Part shown: in pieces, positions 8,517 through 17,212 of the stretch
Position numbering within the stretch: the first letter of the stretch is position 1
How the letters are laid out: each line of letters opens with the position of its first letter
Program-made: the position numbers and the translations under genes
Source of the DNA: Lysobacterales bacterium
GTDB lineage: Bacteria > Pseudomonadota > Gammaproteobacteria > Xanthomonadales > Wenzhouxiangellaceae
Assembly (NCBI GenBank): GCA_022360675.1
Contig: JAKSCJ010000321.1
Span: 1-45,479, forward strand
DNA length: 45,479 nt
Direction of reading: 5' to 3'
The notes under the pieces: generated by a model
Told to the model about the DNA's origin: nothing
The model's input: only the letters and a program-made list of their open reading frames with translations
Databases searched by the model: none

Positions 8517-9188
8517 ATGAATTTAGGCCAGCAAACGACGATGGATCAAGATTTTAAGCAGAGTTTACGCAACAAGCTGCGACAACAACGCGCGCAGCTG
8601 GACGCCACCACACGCCTTTGCTTAGAAGGCAAAATTAACCGCCATCTCCTCCACTGGCTCTGCAGCCGCCAGGAACAACACATTGCCTGTTATTGGCCGG
8701 TTCGCGGCGAGGTGGATGTACGCCCCAGCCTCAACCAGCTCAGTGCCAGCGACCGCCAGATCTACCTGCCCCGCATCTCAGAATCACAAGCGGGGCTAAT
8801 GCATTTTGTGCCCTGGGATCCCGAAACCATTACGGAACATTTAAACCGTTTTGGCATTCCAGAACCGCCGGATATCAACGCTCGCGACGCTGCAGATTTA
8901 GATATCATCCTGGCACCCCTGGTGGCTTATTGTCCCCACGGCGGCCGTTTAGGCGCGGGTGCCGGCTATTACGATCGTGCTTGCGCTAAAATCGATCGCC
9001 AGCGTACGTGGTTTATTGGCTTGGCCTATGGTTTTCAGATGGTTGAAGGCCTGCCCCAAGAACCCTGGGATATTCCGCTCGATGGCGTGATTACCGAACA
9101 AGGCTTCATCGCCTGCAATACTCGCATGGCCGAGGCATTACCTACGGCCAGCACGGATCAGGAGCACAATGAATGGCCTATTGGCTAA
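8517..9188 (+). CDS. fau: 5-formyltetrahydrofolate cyclo-ligase
   Basis: The enzyme converts 5-formyl-THF to 5,10-methenyl-THF with ATP, returning a stored folate to one-carbon metabolism. The 223-residue protein has an N-terminal basic helix region, an Arg/Lys-rich substrate site around YWPVRGEVDV, and the diagnostic ATP-binding loop GGRLGAGAGYYDR at 142-154. The ATG at 8517 has GAGG seven bases upstream; a second ATG at 8541 lacks this. It follows 6S RNA, as in many proteobacteria where the two are co-transcribed, and overlaps the EVE gene by 16 bases. Confidence 0.93.
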   Translation: MNLGQQTTMDQDFKQSLRNKLRQQRAQLDATTRLCLEGKINRHLLHWLCSRQEQHIACYWPVRGEVDVRPSLNQLSASDRQIYLPRISESQAGLMHFVPWDPETITEHLNRFGIPEPPDINARDAADLDIILAPLVAYCPHGGRLGAGAGYYDRACAKIDRQRTWFIGLAYGFQMVEGLPQEPWDIPLDGVITEQGFIACNTRMAEALPTASTDQEHNEWPIG

Positions 9189-9634
9189 TGAAAAGCGAAC
9201 CGGATGTGTTCGGTATCGACGATTTAAAGCGCAACCAAGTCGAACCCTGGGACGGTGTTCGCAATTACCAAGCACGTAATTTCATGCGCGACCATATGCA
9301 AGTGGGCGATGGCGTGTTGTTTTATCACTCCAACACCAAACCACCCGGCATCGCCGGTATTGCTGAGGTGGCCAGTAAACCTTACGACGACCCAACCCAG
9401 TTCGATCCCGAGGCCAAGTATTTCGACCCCAAAAGCAGCCTCGATAAGCCGCGTTGGCAATTGGTGGATATCAAATACATTCGCCATTTACAGCGCTATT
9501 TGAGTTTGGATGAACTCAAACAACATACCGATGTGCTAACGGATTTTCCCTTATTGCGCAAAGGTAATCGATTGTCGGTGATGCCGGTGGAAGCGGAGCA
9601 CTGGCAATACATCTTAAATCTGGAGCAAGCATAA
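9173..9634 (+). CDS. EVE-domain (thymocyte nuclear protein 1-like) protein
   Basis: A single EVE domain fills the 153 residues. It starts [16 protein letters not shown] and continues [26 protein letters not shown] and PGIAGIAEV. The PUA-like EVE fold binds modified bases in DNA or RNA; the physiological role of this housekeeping version is not settled. AGGAG lies four bases before the ATG. The start is within the end of fau and rpiA follows two bases after its stop, so fau-EVE-rpiA form a tight operon. There is no restriction gene nearby, so a defence role is not suggested here. Confidence 0.9.
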   Translation: MAYWLMKSEPDVFGIDDLKRNQVEPWDGVRNYQARNFMRDHMQVGDGVLFYHSNTKPPGIAGIAEVASKPYDDPTQFDPEAKYFDPKSSLDKPRWQLVDIKYIRHLQRYLSLDELKQHTDVLTDFPLLRKGNRLSVMPVEAEHWQYILNLEQA

Positions 9635-9636
9635 GC

Positions 9637-10296
9637 ATGTCGCTGGAACTCAAACAACAAGTGGCCGCCGAGGCCCTACGCTATGTCGAAAACGACATGA
9701 TTTTAGGCGTAGGCACCGGCAGCACGGTGAATTGCTTCATCGATGCCCTGGGCAACAGTGGCCGCGTGCTAGAAGGAGCCGTATCCAGCTCCGATGAAAG
9801 CACCAAGCGCTTGAAAGCTTTAGGCATTCCCGTGCTCGACGCGAATTCGGCCGGCCCCTTGTCTTTGTATATCGATGGTGCCGACGAAATCGACCCGCAC
9901 CTGCGCCTCATTAAAGGTGGCGGTGGTGCTTTAACACGAGAAAAAATCATCGCCGAGGCCAGCGAACGCTTTATCTGCATTGCCGATGCCAGTAAGCAAG
10001 TGGATGTCTTAGGTCGGTTTCCGCTACCCGTAGAAGTGATTCCCATGGCCCGCAGTTTAGTGGCACGGGCCATGGTGAAACTGGGCGGCCAACCGTTATG
10101 GCGCGAAGATTGCGTGACCGACAACGGCAATTGGATCTTAGATGTACACAATTTAGACATCATCGATCCCATTAAAATGGAACACGATATTAATCAGATT
10201 CCCGGTGTGGTCACCGTGGGTTTATTCGCCCGCCGCCCGGCTGATGTGGCATTGATTGCTGGCCGCAACGGCATCGAAGTGGTTAATGCTGAATAA
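9637..10296 (+). CDS. rpiA: Ribose-5-phosphate isomerase A
   Basis: RpiA interconverts ribose 5-phosphate and ribulose 5-phosphate in the pentose phosphate pathway. The 219 residues match the usual length. Visible are the phosphate loop [11 protein letters not shown], the SSDEST loop, the catalytic IDGADEIDP with the following [11 protein letters not shown], and the C-terminal [13 protein letters not shown]. Co-transcription with fau and the EVE gene is inferred from spacing. Its partner enzyme gene rpe lies 2.8 kb further on the opposite strand. Confidence 0.95.
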   Translation: MSLELKQQVAAEALRYVENDMILGVGTGSTVNCFIDALGNSGRVLEGAVSSSDESTKRLKALGIPVLDANSAGPLSLYIDGADEIDPHLRLIKGGGGALTREKIIAEASERFICIADASKQVDVLGRFPLPVEVIPMARSLVARAMVKLGGQPLWREDCVTDNGNWILDVHNLDIIDPIKMEHDINQIPGVVTVGLFARRPADVALIAGRNGIEVVNAE

Positions 10297-10352
10297 AACC
10301 AAGCTCGAATAAAACGTAAGCGAGCCGCTTCTCACAGCGTTATTTAATGCAC

Positions 10353-10385
10353 ATAAAAAAGCCCCACCACTTGCGTGATGGGGCT
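10353..10385 (-). terminator. Rho-independent terminator of the TonB receptor gene
   Basis: An 11-bp stem with one mismatch (AGCCCCACCAC at 10360-10370 with GTGATGGGGCT at 10375-10385) has an A-run on its left side. This reads as a T-run in the reverse transcript. It lies 60 bases beyond the TonB receptor stop. Forward transcripts from rpiA would meet the stem without a T-run. Confidence 0.8.
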
Positions 10386-10445
10386 AAGCTCAACATAGAT
10401 TTCGTTCGGGCCAAAGCCTTCCTGGCTTCAACCTTTTTATTCAGC

Positions 10446-12734
10446 TTACAGCTGAACTTTCACGCCCACAGTGGCTGAGCGATCTTTATTCGGGCGCGCA
10501 CCATAAGGCAAGCGGCCTAATAACGCTTCTTCATCGAAGATATTTTCGATCAAACCATAGACTTCCACATCGTCAGTCACTTGAACGTGAACGCTCCAAT
10601 CAACGGTGAAGGCATCTTCTAAACGCTCAAACTCGTTGCAGCTGGCAAACACGCAGCTATCGTCAACATAGTTAGCATTCACGAAGGTGGCCCAACGCTC
10701 TTGCTCAAAGCCTAATTGGATATTGAACTGGTGCTCGGGAATGTGCGGAATGGGGTCGCCTGCGGTCACATCGCCGAAGAACTCGGTATCGGCAATATCC
10801 GAATCGAATTCTGCATCGGTGTAGGTGTAGTTAATACGCAGCGGTAAGCCAAAGGCTGCATCGTTGGATAAATCGGTGCTCAGCAGCACTTCAGCACCCG
10901 CAATGGTGGCCGCATCGCCATTGAAGGCGTCGCCCGGCTCACAATCGCCACGGCTAGATGAGTTGGTGCAGAAACCTAACAGGTTTTGGTAATCGTTATA
11001 GAAGCCGATCACCTCGGCATTAAACCAACCATTGTTATAGCGGAAGCCAAACTCGTAGTTAATGCTTTTTTCTTCGCGCACACCGGCTTGGTTAGTGGGC
11101 GCGGTAAAGCCACGATGCACGCCTGCAATCAGGCTTAAGTCATCGGTGGCCGCAAACGTAATGCCTACACCAGGAATAAAGACATCTTGGTTATTGCTAC
11201 GACGATCGCGCACATTGGCTTCGCCACGGCGTGAAGGATCGTCGGTACGGCTGGCGCGGGTTTCGTAGCGTACGCGATCTTGATCAATGGCTTCGAAGCG
11301 AATACCCGGAGCAAAGGTCCAACGCTCGTATTCGATGGTATCGTGCAGGAAGAAGGCCCAAGCCTCGGCGCGTTGAATACGGTTACCCGCATTGCCCAAC
11401 AAACCGAGATCATCCAACACCAAGTTGCCGCCTTGCTGGCTGTAGGTACTGTTACGTTGCAGGCGATCTTCTTCGTCGCGATGGTAACGCGCACCAAAGC
11501 GTAATTGATGCTGCAAAGCGCCGGTTTCAAAGGCCCAATCCAAGCCCAATTGAACGCCACGAGAATAGTATTCGCGCGCATTAGAGCGCAGTTGAATGCT
11601 ACCTTCAGCGGTGTCGCCACCTTCTAAAATGGCTTGCAATTCAGCGGCTGTGAAATCGCCCAAAGATTGACCACGGTTAACCGCCTGGATCACATTGAAC
11701 CAGCTGGTGCGTGAAAACTCTTGTGCGTTGGCACTGCCGTCTAAATCGATACCTTCAGTCTTAAACCAGTTACGTTCGAACTCGTTATCGTAAGCCGTGA
11801 TGTTTAAGGCCACATCGTCATTAAACTCGATGCTGTACGACAAGCTGGCTTGGAAATGCTCGGAATCGAAGGTATCTAGCGCCGACAAACCATAGCGACG
11901 GAACGGATCACGATCAAAGTCGCCATCGGTTAAACCTAAGTACGAGGTGTTGTCGTCTTGCTCGGCGTATTGCAGTTTTAAATCCACCTGATGGTAAGGA
12001 CCATCTTGGTTACGCGGTGTATTCCAGCGCAACTTCACGGTGTAATCTTCTTTTTGGAAACCGGTATCGCCATTGCTGCGGTCGATATCTTGGTAACCAT
12101 CGCTACGCCAGATATGGCTTTCAGCCAACCAGCCAAATTGCTCGCCGCTATCGCCATAGTAACCATGGCCGCGCCAGGTGCTATCGGTACCTACTTCAAA
12201 GTTCAGCTGACCACCGGCACTGGTGGGAATCGGCGTAGAAATTAAATTCACCGCGCCGCCCACCGTGTACGGCCCTTGGGTAATGGCCGCGGGGCCTTTT
12301 AATACTTCCACCGCATGAATTCGGCCCGTGGTGGGGAAGTAATAAGCCGAAGGCGCCGCATAGGGAGCCGGAGCAATCAGAATGTTGTCTTCCAACAAGG
12401 TAATACGTGAACTACGCTCGCTGGCGGTACCGCGAATACTGATATTCGGGCGCAAGCCATAACCATCTTCCACTTGCAGCGACACGCCAGGTACTTGACG
12501 TAACACACGTTGAATATCGGTATAGCCCAAGCGCTCCAGGTCTTCATTGGTTAATACCGTGGCCGAGCCGCCCAGGCTTTCCACATCTTCAGGGGTACCA
12601 ACGATAAGTACAGGATCAAGCGCAAAAGCTTGTTGTGATTTGTTGTTCTCTTCACCCTGGCTCTGTGCTTGGGCAGCGTGGGCCATGAAGCCCAGGCTGG
12701 CAGCAATGACACTGCTCAGAAAATTCTTGGACAT
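10446..12734 (-). CDS. TonB-dependent outer-membrane receptor (iron uptake type)
   Basis: A 762-residue outer-membrane gated channel. The chosen ATG (12734) has GGAG six bases upstream and starts a clear signal peptide (MSKNFLSSVIAASLGFMAHA, cleaved near AQA-Q). An upstream in-frame ATG at 12827 lies in the promoter region and is rejected. A plug domain follows (DLERLGYTDIQRVLRQVPGV, then NISIRGT, VEVLKGPAAITQG and a GGAVNLIST motif), then a 22-strand-type barrel. The plug wording YGLRPNISIRGT with APAPYAAP resembles FecA-like receptors. Substrate is not identified; a ferric siderophore or citrate is likely because a strong Fur box lies 33 bases upstream. No TonB, ExbBD or ABC genes are nearby. 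Confidence 0.9.
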   Translation of the reverse strand: MSKNFLSSVIAASLGFMAHAAQAQSQGEENNKSQQAFALDPVLIVGTPEDVESLGGSATVLTNEDLERLGYTDIQRVLRQVPGVSLQVEDGYGLRPNISIRGTASERSSRITLLEDNILIAPAPYAAPSAYYFPTTGRIHAVEVLKGPAAITQGPYTVGGAVNLISTPIPTSAGGQLNFEVGTDSTWRGHGYYGDSGEQFGWLAESHIWRSDGYQDIDRSNGDTGFQKEDYTVKLRWNTPRNQDGPYHQVDLKLQYAEQDDNTSYLGLTDGDFDRDPFRRYGLSALDTFDSEHFQASLSYSIEFNDDVALNITAYDNEFERNWFKTEGIDLDGSANAQEFSRTSWFNVIQAVNRGQSLGDFTAAELQAILEGGDTAEGSIQLRSNAREYYSRGVQLGLDWAFETGALQHQLRFGARYHRDEEDRLQRNSTYSQQGGNLVLDDLGLLGNAGNRIQRAEAWAFFLHDTIEYERWTFAPGIRFEAIDQDRVRYETRASRTDDPSRRGEANVRDRRSNNQDVFIPGVGITFAATDDLSLIAGVHRGFTAPTNQAGVREEKSINYEFGFRYNNGWFNAEVIGFYNDYQNLLGFCTNSSSRGDCEPGDAFNGDAATIAGAEVLLSTDLSNDAAFGLPLRINYTYTDAEFDSDIADTEFFGDVTAGDPIPHIPEHQFNIQLGFEQERWATFVNANYVDDSCVFASCNEFERLEDAFTVDWSVHVQVTDDVEVYGLIENIFDEEALLGRLPYGARPNKDRSATVGVKVQL

Positions 12735-12766
12735 GATTGCTCCGAGTACGGTTCTTATTAGGAAAC

Positions 12767-12785
12767 TATAATGAGAATTATTATT
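12767..12785 (-). promoter_or_regulatory. Fur box upstream of the TonB receptor
   Basis: TATAATGAGAATTATTATT matches the 19-bp Fur consensus GATAATGATAATCATTATC at 15 positions. It lies 33 bases before the receptor start in an AT-rich region, where it would cover the promoter. A second AT-rich partial match follows at about 12790-12804. Iron-dependent repression of the receptor is the direct inference. Confidence 0.8.
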
Positions 12786-13012
12786 GTTATGATTTGCAAT
12801 TATCTTATTAACAAGAATAGTTTTCAATCTTATTTACGTTAATAAACGGCAATTATTTCTACAAGAAGCAATCAAACTTTTCGTAAACAATTGATTAAAA
12901 ACAACTTTAGAACATCAAAAAATATTAATTTTATGTAAACAACTGCCGCAAAAGATTCTAGCCGGAAGGTTTGGATAGAGATGGGTAGCAGGTCAGTGAA
13001 GCCAAACATAAC
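12786..13012. other. AT-rich intergenic stretch, no gene seen
   Basis: Between the Fur box and the rpe 3' end the sequence is very AT-rich and has no credible reading frame. It must contain the receptor promoter; I could not choose one -10/-35 pair with confidence. Confidence 0.5.
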
Positions 13013-13038
13013 GCAGGGTAGATTCAAACCTACCCTGC
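13013..13038 (-). terminator. Probable stem-loop terminator of rpe
   Basis: A perfect 9-bp stem (GCAGGGTAG / CTACCCTGC) with an 8-base loop lies 46 bases beyond the rpe stop. The reverse-strand sequence after it (GTTATGTTTGG) is only weakly T-rich, so termination may be incomplete or the stem may just protect the 3' end. Confidence 0.5.
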
Positions 13039-13084
13039 ATTGAATAAAGACCATTAGAACGAAATCTGAATACGGCGCAATAAA

Positions 13085-13750
13085 TTAAGCGATCGCCGAG
13101 CGCATTGCAGCGATGGTGCTCGCATAGTTATCACTACCAAAGATGGCCGAACCCGCCACAAAGGTATCAGCACCGGCAGCGGCAATCTGGGCGATATTAT
13201 CGGTCTTCACGCCACCATCAACTTGTAAGCGTACATCACGGCCACTGGCATCGATCCGCTCGCGCACCTGGGCAATGCGGTCGAGCACATAAGGAATAAA
13301 CGACTGGCCACCAAAGCCGGGGTTCACCGACATTAGCAATACCATATCCACCTGATCCAAGGTGGCATCCAAGTAACTCAGTGGTGTGGCGGGGTTTAAC
13401 ACAAGCCCCGGACTTACACCCGCCTGGCGGATTAATTGAATGGTGCGGTCCACATGCCGACTGGCTTCGGGATGAAAACTGATGCGCGAAGCTCCTGCTT
13501 TGGCAAAGTCGGGAATCAATGCATCGACGGGCTCGACCATTAAATGAACATCGATCGGAGCGGTAATGCCGTAATGACGAAGTGCCTGACACACCATGGG
13601 GCCAATGGTTAAGTTGGGTACATAGTGATTATCCATCACATCGAAATGCACCCAGTCGGCACCGGCATCTAACACCGCTTGAGTGTCTTCACCCAAGCGC
13701 GCGAAGTCGGCAGACAAAATTGAAGGCGCAATGATGGCGCTCTGCTTCAT
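13085..13750 (-). CDS. rpe: Ribulose-phosphate 3-epimerase
   Basis: Rpe interconverts ribulose 5-phosphate and xylulose 5-phosphate. The 221-residue TIM barrel shows the full set of family signatures: [52 protein letters not shown] and [10 protein letters not shown]. The metal-binding His and Asp residues fall in these strands. Its ATG overlaps the stop of the djlA-like gene by one base (TAATG), so the two are translationally coupled. Confidence 0.95.
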   Translation of the reverse strand: MKQSAIIAPSILSADFARLGEDTQAVLDAGADWVHFDVMDNHYVPNLTIGPMVCQALRHYGITAPIDVHLMVEPVDALIPDFAKAGASRISFHPEASRHVDRTIQLIRQAGVSPGLVLNPATPLSYLDATLDQVDMVLLMSVNPGFGGQSFIPYVLDRIAQVRERIDASGRDVRLQVDGGVKTDNIAQIAAAGADTFVAGSAIFGSDNYASTIAAMRSAIA

Positions 13751-14619
13751 TAACGGAATCCTCTACTACGTTTCAGTTCATCGTAAGCGGCCCGAACGCG
13801 ACGCACTTTTTCTTCGGCCTCTAAACGTTCGGCTTCACTCAGGTTTTGCGCTGCTATTTTATCGGGATGAAAGCGGCGCATTAAGCCACGATAGGCTTGT
13901 TTAATATCATTCACGCTGGCTTCTTCGGCCACACCGAGTTCAGCGTAAGCGCCCATGGGCTCAACTTGGGCTTGTGGGCTTCGCTGTTGCGCTAAGCATT
14001 CCATGATCAACGCCTCGTTAGCACCGATACGACTCGCCAAACGGCTTAATACCGAGCGTTCTTCAGCCAACGGTTGGCGCCCATTACGCAATAAGGTGTG
14101 CACCAGTACTTGCAGAAAACTGGCCTGCATGCCCGGTCGGCGTACCGCCAAACTCTGGAAGCGCTGAAAATGACTAGGAAAAGCGGCATGCCGCATACCT
14201 TCTTGCCAGCGCCGCCCCACGGTAAAGGCATTAATGGAAAAATCCCGCTGCTCAGGCTTGAGTTTCATTTGATCCATGAGTTGCTCCACCGCATGAATAT
14301 CGGCTTCACTCACCCTGCCCGAGGCTTTTGCCAATTGCCCTAAAGCGGCAAACTGGCAATACAAATAGGTTTCGCGCACCGCACCGGGGCGCAGCGTCCA
14401 CCATCCATCTTGTTGTCCACGCCTAACGGCCCAAGCCAACAACATCACCAGCAAAGCCGCAGCAGGCCCACGCCAAGCCCAGGCTAAGCTAAAAATTAAA
14501 CTCCACGTTACAAAATGCAGCACCGTCGAAACACTCACAAGTAAGGGCGATCGCGCATATAATTTAGAACCAAACTGCCATCTATTCTCGCAAATCCTTA
14601 AAAGGACCGCAGCCATCAT
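13750..14619 (-). CDS. Membrane-anchored DnaJ-domain protein, DjlA-like
   Basis: The order of parts is a membrane segment (about residues 28-66), a helical TerB/DjlA-like region, and a C-terminal J domain with the HPD motif ([14 protein letters not shown]) in the last 65 residues. This is the DjlA layout, a co-chaperone that stimulates DnaK near the inner membrane. The start is uncertain. Paired ATGs at 14619 and 14616 follow a GGAAG but lie opposite the purC start, and the first coding bases then overlap the purC promoter. A frame extension to 14649 is unlikely. Followed by rpe with a one-base overlap. Confidence 0.72.
   Translation of the reverse strand: MMAAVLLRICENRWQFGSKLYARSPLLVSVSTVLHFVTWSLIFSLAWAWRGPAAALLVMLLAWAVRRGQQDGWWTLRPGAVRETYLYCQFAALGQLAKASGRVSEADIHAVEQLMDQMKLKPEQRDFSINAFTVGRRWQEGMRHAAFPSHFQRFQSLAVRRPGMQASFLQVLVHTLLRNGRQPLAEERSVLSRLASRIGANEALIMECLAQQRSPQAQVEPMGAYAELGVAEEASVNDIKQAYRGLMRRFHPDKIAAQNLSEAERLEAEEKVRRVRAAYDELKRSRGFR
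14535..14563 (+). promoter_or_regulatory. Candidate sigma70 promoter of purC
   Basis: A perfect TATAAT (14558-14563) lies 55 bases before the purC ATG, with a weak TCACAA -35 seventeen bases upstream. The element sits inside the 5' coding part of the divergent djlA-like gene. A PurR site was not recognised. Confidence 0.5.
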
Positions 14620-15517
14620 GTCTTCCAGCTCGTCGGCTTCTCCTTCCATTGCTTTGCCTTTGATTCACAGCGGCAAAGTGCGCGATATGTACGACGCAGG
14701 GGGAAACCGCCTGTTGCTCGTCGCCAGTGACCGCCTGTCAGCATTCGATGTAATTTTGCCCAACCCTGTACCTGGCAAGGGCGAAATTCTGACTCAGCTA
14801 TCGAATTTCTGGTTCGAAAAAACACAGCACATTATTCCCAACCATTTAACGCATACCCCGCTACACGAGGTGCTAGACAACGCCGAGCTGGCCCAGCAGT
14901 TACAGCATCGTGCGATTGTCGTGAAACAATTACGCCGTTTACCGGTGGAGGCCGTGGTGCGAGGTTACATCATTGGCTCGGGCTGGAAAGATTACCAAGC
15001 CAGCGGTCAAATTTGCGGTATCCAACTCCCCGCAGGCTTACAACAAGCCGAGCGTTTACCCGAGGCTATTTTCACACCTTCCACCAAAGCTGATGTGGGC
15101 GATCACGACGAAAACATTAGCTTTGCTCAGGTGCAATCTTTAATTGGTGAACAACTGGCTCAACAAGTGCGCGAAGCCAGTATTCAACTGTATGAGTTTG
15201 CTGCCCAATACGCTCGGGAGCGCGGCATTATTATTGCCGATACCAAGTTTGAATTTGGTCTGGACGAGAACGATCAACTGGTGCTCATTGACGAAGCACT
15301 CACGCCCGACTCTTCTCGCTTTTGGCCCCAAGAAAGCTATCAAGTGGGCACCAGCCCCGAGAGCTTCGATAAGCAATATGTGCGCGATTACTTGGAAACG
15401 CTGGATTGGAACAAACAGGCTCCTGGGCCCGAACTTACCGAAACTGTCATCCAAGCCACCAAAGATCGTTACCGCCAAGCCTATGAGCAAATTACTGAGA
15501 CCTCCTGGGGCGACTAA
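14618..15517 (+). CDS. purC: Phosphoribosylaminoimidazole-succinocarboxamide synthase
   Basis: SAICAR synthase joins CAIR and aspartate using ATP in purine synthesis. The 299-residue protein is the long form (as in yeast Ade1 and many gammaproteobacteria), not the 237-residue enteric form. Motifs are HSGKVRDMYDAG at the N-terminus, LVASDRLSAFDVILP, VVRGYIIGSGWKDYQ, DTKFEFG and IDEALTPDSSRFW. The start has AAGGA eleven bases upstream. The gene is single and ends in a strong terminator, and its 5' end overlaps the start region of the divergent djlA-like gene. Confidence 0.94.
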   Translation: MSSSSSASPSIALPLIHSGKVRDMYDAGGNRLLLVASDRLSAFDVILPNPVPGKGEILTQLSNFWFEKTQHIIPNHLTHTPLHEVLDNAELAQQLQHRAIVVKQLRRLPVEAVVRGYIIGSGWKDYQASGQICGIQLPAGLQQAERLPEAIFTPSTKADVGDHDENISFAQVQSLIGEQLAQQVREASIQLYEFAAQYARERGIIIADTKFEFGLDENDQLVLIDEALTPDSSRFWPQESYQVGTSPESFDKQYVRDYLETLDWNKQAPGPELTETVIQATKDRYRQAYEQITETSWGD

Positions 15518-15554
15518 GCTCGACGGTACTGGTGGCAAGATTCCACTCAACATT

Positions 15555-15583
15555 AAAAAAGCGGCGTTCAGCGCCGCTTTTTT
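15555..15583 (+). terminator. Strong Rho-independent terminator after purC
   Basis: Twelve paired bases (AAAAAAGCGGCG / CGCCGCTTTTTT) with a five-base loop, 38 bases after the purC stop. The A- and T-runs on both flanks make it effective in either direction. Confidence 0.93.
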
Positions 15584-15655
15584 CGTGCTGCTTTTATCTT
15601 TTTCAGTCGCCGTGGCACTATAAGTGGCAGATAGCAGCAACGACTGGAGGGAGAA

Positions 15656-16126
15656 ATGCGCAGCATTCATCAATGGCTTGAGGACTACGGTGCCGATCAC
15701 CAAAATAAAACCAACAAGCGTATTCACTGGATTTGTGTCCCACTCATTGTTTGGAGTTTGCTGGCGTTACTGTGGAGCGCCCCCTTCCCCTTCGCGGCCC
15801 AATTAGGCGATATGCCGTTGAACTGGGCGGTATTGTTATTTGTTGCGGGTAGTTTGTATTACTGGTTTTTATCGTGGCGCTTGGCGCTGGGCATAATCAT
15901 CTTCAATGCCGTACTGCTGAGTATTTGCGCCTGGATTGAAATGAACGCCGGCTGGCCCTTGTGGGCAGTGGCCTTAACGGTGTTTGTCTTGGCTTGGATT
16001 GGGCAGTTTATTGGTCATCATATTGAAGGGCGTAAACCCTCGTTCTTCCAAGATCTTCAATTTTTGATGATTGGCCCGGCCTGGGTCATCAGCTACTTTT
16101 ACCGAAGAGTTGGCTTAAGTTTCTAG
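15656..16126 (+). CDS. Mpo1-like (DUF962) membrane protein
   Basis: A 156-residue membrane protein with about four hydrophobic segments. The family signature is complete: an N-terminal YGADHQNKTNKRIHWICVP with the conserved His residues, and a C-terminal WIGQFIGHHIEGRKP followed by SFFQDLQFLMIGPAWV. Yeast Mpo1, the founding member, is an Fe(II) dioxygenase that shortens 2-hydroxy fatty acids by alpha-oxidation. The bacterial role is inferred to be lipid-related. GGAGGGAG lies just before the ATG. It is a single gene after the purC terminator. Confidence 0.9.
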   Translation: MRSIHQWLEDYGADHQNKTNKRIHWICVPLIVWSLLALLWSAPFPFAAQLGDMPLNWAVLLFVAGSLYYWFLSWRLALGIIIFNAVLLSICAWIEMNAGWPLWAVALTVFVLAWIGQFIGHHIEGRKPSFFQDLQFLMIGPAWVISYFYRRVGLSF

Positions 16127-16292
16127 GCTTTGGCCTGCTCATGACCAAATCCCGTACGCTACGCACTAAAGAAATGCGTTAAAGGCTATGCTCGACATGC
16201 GATGCATCAGCGTGTTGGGCATAGCATTAAGCTCACTAATCCGTAAACTTCGTGCGATTTCGTACACAACTGGCGGCGATATTGTCAACAAA

Positions 16293-16322
16293 GTGTCATT
16301 TGCGCACTTGCTCATATGACAC
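16293..16322. promoter_or_regulatory. Inverted repeat upstream of the TetR gene, candidate operator
   Basis: GTGTCAT (16293-16299) and ATGACAC (16316-16322) form a perfect 7-bp inverted repeat with a 16-base centre. The 30-bp span is within the range bound by TetR-family dimers. It lies 83 bases before the regulator's ATG, just upstream of a TATAAG at 16337-16342 that could be a -10. Autoregulation is inferred. Confidence 0.45.
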
Positions 16323-16404
16323 TGCTATCGACTCGATATAAGTTTCCGTCATAATCATTCTTTACCCCTTGAATCTCGCCTTAGCCAGACTCTACTATCG
16401 AGCT

Positions 16405-16992
16405 ATGGCAGTTGGCAGACCTCTTCAATTCGATCCAGACCAAGCGCTCAACGCGGCATTAGCGGTGTTTTGGCAGCATGGCTACGAGTCCACCTCGTTA
16501 CAGGATCTCTTAAACGCGATGCAGCTCTCTAAGAGCAGCTTTTACCAGGCTTTCGGTAATAAGCAGGCCTTATTTGAGCGCTGTATTCAGCAATATCGGA
16601 ACGACACTCTGCGCGAGCTACGCGCAGCCATGGAAAACTGCGACGATCCACTGGCATTAATTGAGGGTTTGTATCGCGGCACGTTAATTCAGCGCGAGGC
16701 CAATGAATACCATTGGGGTTGCTTGGTGATGAATACGGCATCCGAATTCTCTCAGCGCAACCGCTCAATTGCCGAAGAAGTCACTCGTAGCGTGCAAGCA
16801 CTGACAGACGTTTTTGAAGCCCTTATTCTGCAAGGACAAGCCTCAGGCGCGATTCACCAGCGCCAAAGTGCAAAAAAGTTATCACAATATCTTATGAGCA
16901 ATTTAAGCGGCCTTCATACTTTGCTGAAAACCGGCATTAGTCATGAAGAAGCCGAAGCGATTATCGAAACGATTGTACTCTCACTTAAATAG
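16405..16992 (+). CDS. TetR/AcrR-family transcriptional regulator
   Basis: A 195-residue repressor-type protein. The N-terminal helix-turn-helix is clear: DQALNAALAVFWQHGYESTS, then LQDLLNAMQLSKSSFYQAFGNKQALF. The rest is the helical ligand and dimer domain with LMSNLSGLHTLLKTG near the end. The open frame reaches back to a TTG at 16369, but the ATG at 16405 (MAVGRPLQFD) is the natural start. There is no adjacent efflux or enzyme gene in the same direction, so the target and ligand are unknown. An inverted repeat upstream may be its own operator. Confidence 0.87.
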   Translation: MAVGRPLQFDPDQALNAALAVFWQHGYESTSLQDLLNAMQLSKSSFYQAFGNKQALFERCIQQYRNDTLRELRAAMENCDDPLALIEGLYRGTLIQREANEYHWGCLVMNTASEFSQRNRSIAEEVTRSVQALTDVFEALILQGQASGAIHQRQSAKKLSQYLMSNLSGLHTLLKTGISHEEAEAIIETIVLSLK

Positions 16993-17177
16993 CCAACGAA
17001 TCACCTACTTACCGATAGGTTGAGAAAAGTGTAGGGTTTCGCCTGAATAGCTATAAAACAACCAAATGATTTACTTTCTCATCCCCTAACCGAAAGCAAA
17101 CCTTTTAATCATACCCCATTCATCTCAATACGTCGAGTATTTACTCGATACTAACTGTTTTTGCTCTCAAAAACATC

Positions 17178-17206
17178 TGGACCACTCGGTACAGTTTGGC
17201 TATACT
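17178..17206 (+). promoter_or_regulatory. Candidate sigma70 promoter of a small RNA
   Basis: TGGACC (17178-17183) and TATACT (17201-17206) are separated by 17 bases; they match the -35 and -10 consensus at 4 and 5 of 6 positions. Transcription would start near 17213, directly before the GGA-rich structured stretch. No GacA-type TGTAAG-N6-CTTACA site was found upstream. Confidence 0.45.
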
Positions 17207-17212
17207 GAACTC

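Noticed and set aside
8777-9640. EVE-domain gene as part of a defence island
   Set aside because: It sits in the conserved fau-rpiA operon and no restriction, toxin or helicase gene is nearby.
12735-12827. Upstream ATG adding 31 residues to the TonB receptor
   Set aside because: It lies beyond the Fur box and promoter region and would put an Asn-rich stretch before a perfect signal peptide that has its own ribosome-binding site.
15144-15623. 159-residue forward frame overlapping purC
   Set aside because: Frame-shifted shadow of purC; it also runs through the terminator stem.
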